Assembly (NCBI RefSeq): GCF_019649055.1
Contig: NW_026570226.1
Span: 2,852,001-2,916,000 of the forward strand
Direction of reading: 5' to 3'
DNA length: 64,000 nucleotides
Source: Paramacrobiotus metropolitanus
Lineage: Eukaryota; Tardigrada; Eutardigrada; Parachela; Macrobiotidae
Shown: piece by piece, positions 52,301 to 62,491 of the stretch
Position numbering within the stretch: the stretch's first letter is position 1
Layout: each line of letters opens with the position of its first letter
Made by a program: the position numbers and the translations under genes
Notes under the pieces: model-generated
The model's input: only the letters and a program-made list of their open reading frames with translations
Databases searched by the model: none
What the model was told of the DNA's origin: nothing

Positions 52301-52342
52301 CATTAAACTCCCGGTATTGGTATCAATATTACTGTTTTCCAT
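46385..52342 (-). CDS. Adhesion-GPCR-like receptor E, mostly intact
   Basis: Exons approximately, 5' to 3': ~52160-51967 (CPLPAPCYIW, CSFGTVSQPD, YYPYQFDLVDKD), 51907-51489 (MAM-like, IWGREEDYNG, YHNDNC), 49110-48876 (Thr-rich), 48750-48122 (GAIN), 48065-47866 (GAIN), 47810-47515 (GPS CTCDHLTPFSLLL and TM1), 47450-47126 (TM2-TM3), 47045-46945 (TM4), 46887-46783 (TM5), ~46719-46385 (TM6-TM7). A 2.4-kb intron holds a minisatellite. Two doubtful spots: around 52152 the frame leading into CPLPAPC is one base short, and the last exon has an extra base near 46703. An alternative AG just downstream of that base would restore the frame at a cost of about eight residues. Otherwise open. The signal peptide exon could lie at 52180-52342 but is not established. 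Confidence 0.75.
49290..49400 (+). repeat. A-rich CTAAGAAAAC-type degenerate tract
   Basis: Words such as AAACCTAAAAAATTG, AACTAAGATACC and CCTAAGAAAACTAAG repeat loosely. A similar tract lies at 59705-59850. Both are in the intron between the mucin and MAM-like exons, of receptors E and F respectively. Confidence 0.45.
50580..50760 (+). repeat. 21-bp hairpin minisatellite, cluster 1
   Basis: About seven units of CAGAAAGGTTGATGACCTTTG. Each good unit is itself a small hairpin, AAAGGT-TGATG-ACCTTT. On the minus strand it is open as a 7-residue repeat (KGHQPFC), but it lies inside an intron of receptor E and is unlikely to be coding. Confidence 0.85.
51300..51455 (+). repeat. 21-bp hairpin minisatellite, cluster 2
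   Basis: Five to six more degenerate units of the same AAAGGTTGATGACCTT motif, about 540 bp from cluster 1 and ending just before the MAM-like exon of receptor E. The right edge has inverted copies (GTCAACCTTCC). Confidence 0.8.
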
Positions 52343-53640
52343 TGCAATTACTCAGGATCTGATCATATTCTTTAAGAAATGTATTAAATTGCCGTATGAA
52401 AATAATAATATTATTATTAATGTGTTAAAAAATATTAATAGTTCCTAAATTAAAATTTGTGTTCATGTATTAAAATATTAATAGCTTCTATACCGAAGAT
52501 TGCATTAAAAATAAGCTAGAAATAACAGGATTTTACAGTATGTAAGCAAAACTGCACGGTAACGCATGACGAAGCCAGTGAAAGAAAAAAATCTAACCGA
52601 ATAACGAAAGCGCCAGCATCACGCGCAAACCAGTATGCACAATGAAATCCATTCAGGAACTGGCCGGCTCTTCAAGGGCGCTATTCTGTTATATCTGCAC
52701 TGTTATGTATCCTGCCTTTCTATGTCGGCGACTCGGCGCTCCCCACTACTGTACCACAATACGCGCAACAAGCGCAACAATAATTATGACATAATTTTTT
52801 CCGTTGAAGGAGTATGATGCAAAGCGGAAATAAGCCAAACTACAAATACGTTACTGTCTGTTTGCATGTGCAGGAACGTTTTGCGAGCAGATTTTTTGTA
52901 TCAATACTCAGCTGATAACGCTATGCTGTAGGCGATAGTACAAGCCTCCTTTCTGACGTGAGAGCTGCGACCGGCTTCGCTTTATTATCTGTACTTCCGT
53001 CTGCATTACTTAATGCGGTAAACAATGCGCCGGTTTATGATAATACATTGCCGTATGCTCATTATCAGCGCTGTTTTCGTCTTATAGAAATCAGGCGGTT
53101 TGGCGCCTCACTGGTGCAGCGTTATGAAGAAGGCTGAAGTAAATTTTTATTTTTATGCGAGCCAAGACTGTGCCTTCCGTGATTTGACATTTTAATTTTT
53201 CGGTTGCAAATTGCCAATTTATGCCGTTTACTTATTCAGAGTTTCAAAAACATCTTGTAAAACTGTAGGAAAAAAAATATTTTGTCTGAAGTAATGGAAC
53301 GTTGTGCCCGGAGCCTCGATTCTCAAGAAAATCCCCGCTGTTTTGACGTAAGAGAGACGATGAAAACAAAAACTGGACACACGGTTTGATTTAGTTTGGT
53401 TTCTTTTATTTAAAACACAACAAGTATCCAACTTCCGGATGGGATGATCGTGGAATTCTTAAAATTGGGTGAGGAAATTTTAGGGCATTAAAATTAAAAT
53501 AAGCGTCAATATCTGTTCTGCCACAGTGCGTAGCAGACCAGTGCAAAACCACCAATAAACATGAACCTCTACTTATAAACTATGACATTTAATCACACAT
53601 ATCAGTCTAATAAAACATATCCCTAAATTAGCTTCAGCCT
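52343..53640. other. Intergenic region, receptor E 5' side to orphan fragment
   Basis: No gene recognised. AT-rich around 52380-52520. Confidence 0.35.
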
Positions 53641-53644
53641 TCAG

Positions 53645-55175
53645 CTACTTCGGTATCTGGCTAATGGAAACCAATTCGGCAAGAAATCCGGCGAAGACGA
53701 CCCGGCATTTTGTATCCAGCGACGACGCATGGAACTGCAAACTCGTTGAGTGCGCCATGTTCGGGTTTGACTGGGAAAACACCATCACGCCTCTTTTACA
53801 GGTGACCTCTACCGGCCCGTGCAACGGCGATCGTCTTTGGGCTTTCTCCAGCAACCACATGTGCAGATTGCGCAAGTGTGTTCGGCACCGGTAAGAATTG
53901 TCCCCGTCAAACACCGCAGTGCTGGCGTCACTGAGATCAGGTTGCAGTGAGGGCATAGTGACTACACCGTTAGTGCAGCGGGCGATAATGGCCGGGGCCA
54001 GCTTCACATCGGTATGATACGGGATTCAGGGTGCTGGACTGCAGTTCTGCTGGAGTTGCTGAATCCGGAGTTTCCGTTTCAGTGGTTGATGTTGTTGTGA
54101 TTGGAGTCCGTTTGGTTGTAACTGGGGTTGGTGATGATGGTGGAGCTGCGGTTTTGGTTGGGCAGATGCCGGAACTGGGAAAATCACTTGTCGCTACAAC
54201 ATGGTACTTGTGATTAGATTATTGTCTGCGTTAAAATCACTGAATAATGCGGCTTTTGATATCCGACTGAGGGTTGGGAAAACGTTTAGGTAGGCTGTGA
54301 TATTAGTGTTCATTGTTAGACCAACGGGCGAACAATTTTTTACATAATACCAGGCGCCTACTGACGGACTGACTGACGGATGGACGCGCAAACGCTTACT
54401 GACCATACTGAATCCTCTTGGTGTCCACAGCGATCGATTTAAGATTAACTTCACAGTTGTCGGTGATAGGCGAACCAGTATAACGCGAACGGCTCGCTTT
54501 AGTCACGGTGGAAAACTGCTTCGCCAGAATGCCAAATATTAGGAATAACGCCATCGTAATCTTCTTCTCTGCCCCAGAGGAGTTCACCAGGAAATGTTTG
54601 CCCATAATCCTCGAGAAACACTTTGAGATGGAACTGTCTTTGAGGATTGACAGAATCGAACACTGGGAAATCCGATAACCGATATCGAAATGTCACGCGC
54701 CACACTGTACAAGCTGTCACACCGATGTTCGGGCTCTTCAAAACGGCCACGGAATCATTTCTTTCGGAATCTGCGTCGAAAGGTCGCCTGGTGCAACGCG
54801 ACAAAGCCATCACGTCAACTGCAAGAGACAAGAGGGAAAATTATTGAGACAAGACGTAAGTCGGCTCGGTACTTGAGAAATGACTATTTCCAAAGTGCAA
54901 TTATGAAAAAATCATTGCCACTTACGAATTTTGTCATCAGAGCTCTGGTCATTTTCCACCAAATCGAACTGCTACGGGTAGTATTTATATCCACGAAACC
55001 AACTCCGGCACGCGTCAATGCTCGTGACAGTGTTGCCCGGCTGAATCTCGGTTCCCAAATCACAAGTCCCTCCGTTTAAATTTACCCAGCTGTAACACGG
55101 CGTTGGTAGGGGGCATATCGCTCGCTCCGTTCCCTCGCCGAGTGTAATCGGGACTGTGCCTACAGAAGCAAACAA
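53645..55175 (-). pseudogene. Orphan MAM-like and mucin fragment with an unrelated C-terminus
   Basis: The 5' part is receptor-like: 55175-54930 (TERAICPLPTPCYSW, CDLGTEIQPGNT, WFRGYKYYP), 54831-~54410 (MAM-like, LWGREEDYDG) and ~54170-54020 (Pro/Thr-rich, TTTSTTETETPDSATPAE). No GAIN, GPS or 7TM exon follows. Instead the frame at 54007-53645 encodes about 120 residues with four Cys (ARCTNG, SYRCRTH, VTCKRG, DTKCRV) of no family I recognise. Lesions: a TAG where the family has Tyr in YYPYQFDL, a TAA after FHRD, and a shift in the YHNDNC segment. It is either a dead partial duplicate, or the remains of a secreted relative in which the receptor ectodomain met a new tail. Confidence 0.55.
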
Positions 55176-55179
55176 GCGC

Positions 55180-56540
55180 TCCAGTAATTATGATCTGATC
55201 AGTTGTAGCATTTTCTTGTTCGTTGCGGTCCGCGGAAAAGTGCGCTACGGTAGTAAACAGCTCGCATGTCTAACTCTTTTTTCCATTCGTCTAGCTAATT
55301 TTTAAAAGCTCTTAATCGTTAATATTCGACATTAACAAAGACTCCGTAATAATAAGTAATAATTAATTTGATTGATGATGGTCAAAATTTATCAAACGAG
55401 AGTACGAAAACACGAAAACACGAAACACATTTCACCTAAGTAGCGTATGCTCGACCGTGGTGTGCAGAAAAGACATCGTACCTAGCAATAAGAGTACCAC
55501 TCCCCAAACATTATCTGCAGCAAAATCCATTCGGCAATACAATATACGGTTTAATCAAAATAAACATAAACTACATGTTCTCGCAGAAATTTCGCGATAA
55601 AAACTTAATGTTTTATCTCTGTCAGGTACTACTTCTCGTCCGTAGTGTTTATTTAGCTCAAAAAGAACCCTGTTTATGTATGCCTTAAAATAAAGTTTGC
55701 GACTTTGTACATCGTGCATGCCACAATCGCATATCTGCGTCAAGTATCGCTGATAACATTTTCCAACTATGCCGCACTTCCGGTGATAGCCACTAGTAAG
55801 CTGTAGAACTATGACATTGTTTTGTTCATGGTTGATCCGGAATTCCTTCGTTTATGTTTCCTGTTTTATCTGAATCCAACAACGGAAAGTACGAGTACAA
55901 TACACCAGCATATTCTGATTTCCGCTTCCTTAATTCGTGTCTACAGGGCTTATCGATATGGTATTGGTAACCGAAAGCAATTCAGGCGTTTGCTTTACCT
56001 GCTGAAATGTCACGGTGAAATTGCAGTGAAACGTGATTCTCCTGTCATGTATGATTAACCTTCAACCTTTTACTGCCTGACATCGTAAAATAGACATAAT
56101 TATGACAGCTGAAAACAAGTGTACAAACTGCACAAATTCACATATATATTTCTTCCGTTGTATGCTATGCCGACACCCTAAAAATGTATAAAATAATTTG
56201 AATAAATTAGAGTCGTTATGCGACTTAAAACCATCTCAGGAAAAAATTTCGGAGAACTTTCAGTTTTGCGTAATGGTGAACTCGTTAATGTAATGTGGCA
56301 CTGTGCAAATTAAGGAGCATTAATCCTTGGAAACAGTGAAAAACCCACCGAATACAAAGCCGAAACACCTGCCTAGGATGATCAGGATTCAGAATTCACG
56401 ATACTATTTAACAGCTAATGCAATTACTATTTTTGCTAACATTAATTACTAAATTGTTCAGCTGTTATTTTGACTTTTTTAGCCCGAATATTTTCCCACA
56501 ACAAAACCAGTGTTCGAAACTTCTAAAATGGATTTCGTGT
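55180..56540. other. Intergenic region between orphan fragment and receptor F
   Basis: No gene recognised; AT-rich with scattered short ORFs. The right end is the 3' flank of receptor F. Confidence 0.35.
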
Positions 56541-59500
56541 TTACGTCCGTTTGGCTGCATAACTACTGCTGTCCTTTGCATAATTATCGCATTCTTTCCG
56601 CCGCTTCTTTTGCTTCCCAGGAATAATAGCTTCGAAAAGAACAAGGTAGACTGCCTGCGACCCGCACGCGACCGTGAGCAGTATAACGAAAACATACGGC
56701 AATGTTTCCGTTTCGTCGATTACGCATGAGAAGAGCGCCAACCACATGCTCAACCATACACAACCCATCAGTCCAGTATTTATGATAACACCGTACAGTC
56801 TCCGTTTAACAGGATCCCCGTGCACGGCGTTAGCATTGTTGAGGGCCGCAAGGTCCTTTTGGAGTTTACGGGTTGCTGTAACAATGACCAAGAGACTTCA
56901 CATCGCACTTCGGGCATAACTGATCAATCGGTTTGTGAACAGAACTCACAGATGACGTATAATATCACCGCCAAGATGTTAAGTAAAGCAACAAGTGATA
57001 CAGGCACAATAAAGGTCACCCATGGAATCCAGGTATTATCGTCACCTAACCAGCACCTAAATCAAGATTCACCTGTTATTCCCGGCAATTGTTTTCTAAA
57101 AAACTTACAGTTGTGGTGACATACCATTTTTCATGGCTTGCGTAACCATAGCCACCCAGAAGTAACGCCAAATTTTCGGAAAATTCCGGCATCGAGGCCA
57201 GAAGGGGAAACAAGCAAGGGATAACTAAAACAAAATGTCTGCAATTTCTCATATCGCCGTAACCAGATATACTCTGTATTCCATAAGGAAACACGTGAGT
57301 TACAGAGAGCAAAACACTTACGCGTGGCCGCAAGCCAGTTTTTTATCCTGAAGCCATGATAACTGTCTTTAGAAAGAGACCTTTCTCTCTCATACGCTTC
57401 TGGATGCCGCACAACCTGAATGATGCGCACTGTTTGAACTGCCGTCCAAGCAACACTCATTAACGCAAACCAGTGCACAAGAATCGCGTTGGCCAGACAA
57501 AACTTTTGCCCGCATAATCCAGGAAAATAAACCATCAACTGCGAGGAGATTATAAAGCAATACATGCCGAACAGGGCTATCCACAAGCCGGTCCGGAGAA
57601 AGTTCTTTTCGTCATAAACTATTGTTCGACGCCACGTTTTCGCTCTGAAAAACTTCACTATTAAAAATTCGGCTATTAAAACTGAACTTCAAACTGAATT
57701 CGGCTATTAAAACTTCTGGGGCAGTTCTTTTTACGCTTTATATACATGTAAGTCCACAATATTCGCGCCTTCTCCCTTCAGATTACACTTGTTACATTAA
57801 GCGCCATATACGAAAACAGCCGCTTTACAGGTCATCTGTAGCCTGTTCTCCGTGTGTCTAATCTAACAATATTAAGGTATGTACATTATTATAACTAACG
57901 CAATGAGGCAACAAACAGTGGAGACAGCCGTTGTCGTTGTGGTCACGATGGCCAAATCCTGGGTAAAAAGTCTGTCCTTCGAAACGAACGAATTCGATAA
58001 GCTGCCGCACAGGGTCAGTAGAAGAGAGAAGGGCGTTAAATGGTCACACGTACACTCTACAACCGTATCGTTCCATTTGGGATATTTAGCTGATACTCTG
58101 CATCCATCTCCCGACCATTGTTTGGTAGTATAATTGAGAAATGTGCATTGTTGCTGCCTTCTTGCGCCGGATGGATACTAAAGAGAGAACCCATTCATAA
58201 AAAGAGCAACTGGGAACCATGCTGATTGCTGACGTTACATTAAACAAACGATCCACGTTATGGCGAATGATTACTATATCTTTCTGCTTCAAAGCATATC
58301 CCACGGATGCTAATAGCACTAGAGGACTTGACCTCTGCCGCACTTGGCTGACTGGAATGTATTTGGCAAACTTGAATGCCGGCATCGCGGACAGAGAAAA
58401 CGTGAACTTCGCGCACGAATCGTTGGCTGTTTGTTCTACAAAAAGAAACAAGTTAAGTTATAAAAAAAGTAAAAGATGAAGATTTTTCCCTAAAACCCAC
58501 TCAGCTCCTCAAAAGCTTCCCGCAGAACATCATCCTTGAATTCAATCGTGGCTACAGAGGCGGCGTTCTCCTCTGCCCCAGCAATAGTTATTGCTCCACG
58601 AATAAAGCCGGCAATTTCTAGCTTAGTCTTAAACTGCCAATCATCAAACTGCGAAGAAGCGTTAATTTGAACGACATGCGCATAAGTCACAGAAAACGTT
58701 GTGTTAAACACATAAGGTTCTTCCGTTGGCGGTAGACTATTGTACATATTTTCCAGCGCCTGGTAAATAGTGGATGCGGCATCTTGTCCGTCTTTCTCGA
58801 CCGTTACTGCAGCTACTTTTCCAGATTCCTCCGCAATGACAATCTGGTCGGTAATTTGCAACAGCGTGCTTATAGCGTCTTTTTCAGCACCCTCTGGTAA
58901 ATCATTGGGAGTATCTGTCTGCTCTGCGAATTCTTGAAAGAAGTTGGCGGTTGTCACGATGTCGTTGAAAGTGAATTCTATAGTTTCATTTGTGACAGCC
59001 CTTCGAATCGCGTTCAAAACATTGTGCGTGGACTGCGTGTAATAAGAAGTTTTGTTCGGATATGCAGCTATGTTGGTAACAGTCTGCAGCTCCATAAATA
59101 TTGAGGATGGCGTTGTAGCGGCTCCTGCAACATCGTCGCACTATTGGTGTTACAGTATGCCATGACCTGAATTCTTTAAATTTAAAATCGTTAGATGTTT
59201 TCGGTTAGCTTTTATGGCCTCGTTAATTTACCGGTTGTCGTTATAGTAGGTGCTGCGGCTGTAACCAACGACGTCGTGGGCGTTGTGGGGTTTTTTGTCG
59301 TGCGCTTCGGTGAAGCGGACAGGGCGACTGCAGGTGTTTGCGATAGCATCGAGTTTGTTGACACCGTTCTGACATGCGTCGTTGGCGGCATCGTCATTGG
59401 AGTTGTTGTTGTCGATGGACATCTTGCGGCGTTGGTCTCAAGTACAGCTATAATGAGAAGCAATTCGAATACAGTTACAGTGAACAGGCATTGGGTTGAT

Positions 59501-61390
59501 TTGTCGATTGATTATCAGCATTCGACCGATTGGCACCGCGACATTTCGCCAAGAACAGTTAAAAGCAGGACAATTGCTCGCAGATATTTCGTCGCAAATA
59601 CATCTCGCCGCGGTCATTTCAAAGCGGAACATTTAGCCAAGGGGACATATTTGCTGCAAGACATTTCGCCGCAAGGCCGTTTTGATGCCGAGACATTTCG
59701 TCTTTGAAACATAACAATATATGTAAAAGCATAAGATAACCTAAAAACCTAAGAAAACATAAGAGACCTCTGAAATCTAAGAAACACAACAAAGCAAAAA
59801 AGAAAACTAGGGACCGGGAAAACCTAAAAACTTTAGAAAACTTAGCATGTTCAATGTTATTGCGACGAATCGTCGCATGACTCGAGCGTCCCACGACGAA
59901 TTATCCGTTGCCAGTTGTCTGGCGGCAAAATGTCCCCAAACCATACATATATATAAAACGTCCCAGTCCGAAATGTCCCCGCACCCGCATGTTCCTCGCG
60001 GCGACGGCGACATGTCTTCGCGGCGAAAAGTCGTGCGTCGCAGTTGAGTGCGGCGAAATGTCACATTCCCAATTGTCCAGATGCGCAACCGATTATCTGA
60101 ACTACAGGGAAAAGGCATGCTAATGCTGAGTGTGCTGCAGGAAACTAGCCTAAAGCGTGCAGCTATTTTGCACCGAGCGCGAAGCGCGAGGTGCTGCAAT
60201 AAGTCTTCGTCAAGAGCATAAAATTTGTCTGACGCCACGAAGAGCGTACGTCACGCTTTTCCAATTCCACAATTTCAATACCATTTCCCAGTTTTACTGG
60301 CGCTCGCGCTCGTGCAATAATGTGGTTCGCAACCACCGCTAGTAATACTAAGTACTGTATGTATTTGTATTTGTACGTTCTGTTTGTACGAATGTCACTG
60401 AAAACCGATCGCATCCCATATTAAAGTAACGGGTAACCATAAAATCTGATCCAATGTCCGCGGACAGATAATGCATACTTCAGTTCAGTAACGGCTGCTT
60501 TCGGTGTGCTTAAACGCTTACTGACCATATGCGATATCAATGTAGTCCAACGTGATTGTTTTGACATTAGCTTGGCAGTTGTCATTGTGGTAAGCAAACA
60601 AGTAGATAAAGAACGGCCCGTTGTTGGCACGGTGAAAAAGTGTCTCGCTCTGATACCAAACATTGGGCCGTACACCGTTATAATCCTCTTCTCTGCCCCA
60701 GATCACATCCGTGGGAAAGGCTATGCCGGTAAGCTCGGCGGCAAACACTTTGAGGTGAAACTGGTTTTGTGGATTGACAGAATCGAAAACCGGGTAGTCG
60801 GACAAATGGTACCAGAATCGCACGCGTCTCATTCTACACGGATACGGATTACTGATGATGGTGCTGCGCAGAACGGCAACAGAATCGTTTCTGTCGACTG
60901 TACCGGTAAGTGGTGCTCTGGTGCAACGCGACACGGCGAGTATTGCACCTGCAAGCAGTATACAAGGGACAAGCTACCAGAACCGAAACGACAGCAACTG
61001 TGAGAACAATGCTACTCACGGTAACCACTGGCACTGCTGTTCACCACCAGATCGAACTGAAACGGATACTGTAGCCGCCCGCACAAGTTGCTCCATTGGC
61101 AGATCCGGCCGCTGCCTTCTCCCTGCACACACTGCGCTGAACAGCGAGCAATGTGAGGCCAAATATCCGTATACCTCACTCTGTGGGGCAACTTGTGCGG
61201 GCGGCTACAGTAATATTTGTAGGCGTTATACCAACCGCTGCAGGCAGTGATGCTGCAGGCAGTAAAGCCGCAGTCACTGCTGTTCGGCTGGTTCGCGATT
61301 CCAAAACTACACGTGTGCTCAATAAGCCATGCGTAACACGGCGTTGGGAAGGGGCATTCCGTTCTCTCGGCTGCGTCACAGAGCACGTGT
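56541..61390 (-). CDS. Adhesion-GPCR-like receptor F, open throughout and carrying an in-frame transposon
   Basis: Exons approximately, 5' to 3': ~61370-61011 (ERTECPFPTPCYAW, CSFGIANQ, a duplicated TACS motif, YKYY, then 48 extra residues, then PFQFDLV), ~60957-60530 (MAM-like, IWGREEDYNG, FAYHNDNC), ~59438-59232 (Thr-rich), ~59130-58494 (GAIN), ~58440-58242 (GAIN), ~58182-57884 (GPS CTCDHLTPFSLLL and TM1), ~57651-57329 (TM2-TM3), ~57226-57127 (TM4), ~57057-56950 (TM5), ~56882-56541 (TM6-TM7). No stop or frameshift seen. The GPS has all Cys and H-L-T. The extra residues come from a 142-bp TIR element and add five Cys, which could disturb the disulfides of the N-terminal domain. The first exon is not firmly placed; a candidate is near 62.4 kb. 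Confidence 0.82.
59530..60110 (+). repeat. Degenerate GGCGAAATGTC-type repeats around an A-rich tract
   Basis: Two blocks flank the A-rich stretch 59705-59850. The left block has ACATTTCGCC, ATATTTCGTCGC, ACATTTCGCCGC and ACATTTCGTC words. The right block has the complementary sense (GGCAAAATGTCCC, CCGAAATGTCCCC, GGCGACATGTC, GGCGAAATGTCAC). The whole forms a loose inverted arrangement in the intron between the MAM-like and mucin exons of receptor F. The same word family is at 16728-16812. Confidence 0.55.
61069..61210. mobile_element. 142-bp MITE-like TIR element with TA target duplication, inside coding sequence of F
   Basis: Perfect inverted repeats of 23 bp (CTGTAGCCGCCCGCACAAG..., 61069-61091 and 61188-61210) flank a 96-bp core. 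Direct TA dinucleotides lie outside at 61067-61068 and 61211-61212. The TA duplication and short TIRs fit a Tc1/mariner-type non-autonomous element. Without the element the receptor reads YKYYPFQFDLV, matching its paralogues (YKYYQYQFDLV). Element plus one TA is 144 bp, exactly 48 codons, with no stop on the coding strand. Confidence 0.88.
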
Positions 61391-62491
61391 AGGCGCTTTA
61401 CTGAGCTTCCACCTAGCGTGAAGACAGATTACAGATACCACAAACATTTTTATGTTCTTACATATATTGAAAGAATTAGCAGTTAACGTTGGTTATTCGT
61501 TTAGAAAAGTATCAGATGGGTCTTCTTTTTATTCGAATTGCAGGTCTTACACAAGCAGATGCTGAGTGGACGACGGGACCAGACAATTAAAAGAGGATTA
61601 TCATAAAAAATATATGACTTAATGGGACTTACCAAGGAGCAAAATCGTTGACCATGTTAAAAATATATGCTGCATGGTAAAGACTATTCAGCGACAGGTC
61701 TGGTGCCAACGATGCGCTCAACACTTAACGATGCTGTTAAAGGCATACGCGAATTGAAAGCATACATAACATGAATTTTTATTCTGCGCAATGGAAATTA
61801 TGTAACTACCGAAATTTGTGTGGTGTAACAAATTGTCGTACGTTTCTTCGATAATCTTAATTTGGAACTGCATTGCTTTGTTTGCATTATTTTGTATCAA
61901 GTATTTGACCAGGCGACAACATTGTTGACCATGGCGCAAACGTGCAATGGCAATCGCTTTTCGATTGTCCGACTATCAGATATGAATAGAAATGTCAATA
62001 ACACATCTAAAATACCGCCTTTCTAAAGGTCAAGACCCTTCAAACAATCTTTGATCCCTCAAAATCATTCACAAATACTGAAAATTCTTCTTGGAGGCTT
62101 TACTAATTATCCTTAAACAATACTTTTTAAAGCAAATACTGAATGATATTAGGGCTTTATACTGCTCATATAGCGAGGTAAAGGACTAATAATATTTATG
62201 TCAGAATTGTGCTTTCAGAACGATCATCCAGCTTTGAATAAACGAATAAGGTAAGTAAGGATCAGACCAACCCACTCCACTGGTCCAGATATCAATCGGT
62301 AAAATGCTCACTTTGCAGGAACCGTATTCACACCTCGTCGGCAGAGGAGCTACGAGAATTCCTAGTAGCATGAAACAGCGCTGACTGTTATGCGCCATGG
62401 TAGTGGTCAATGAGAAGCGATTTTTAGAATATTTATTCAGCTGTGTTCGTTTGCATCAGAACAAAATCAGCAACTAAATATGTTTCATGCG
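61391..62491. other. Spacer between receptors F and G, with a candidate signal-peptide exon
   Basis: Mostly AT-rich without a gene. At 62410-62312 (minus) there is an open frame starting MAHNSQRCFMLLGILVAP, a good signal peptide, followed by a GTGAGC donor after YGSCK. It could be the first exon of receptor F, but the phase does not match the first recognised F exon, so this is only a possibility. An AATAAA on the minus strand near 62431 may serve receptor G. Confidence 0.3.
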
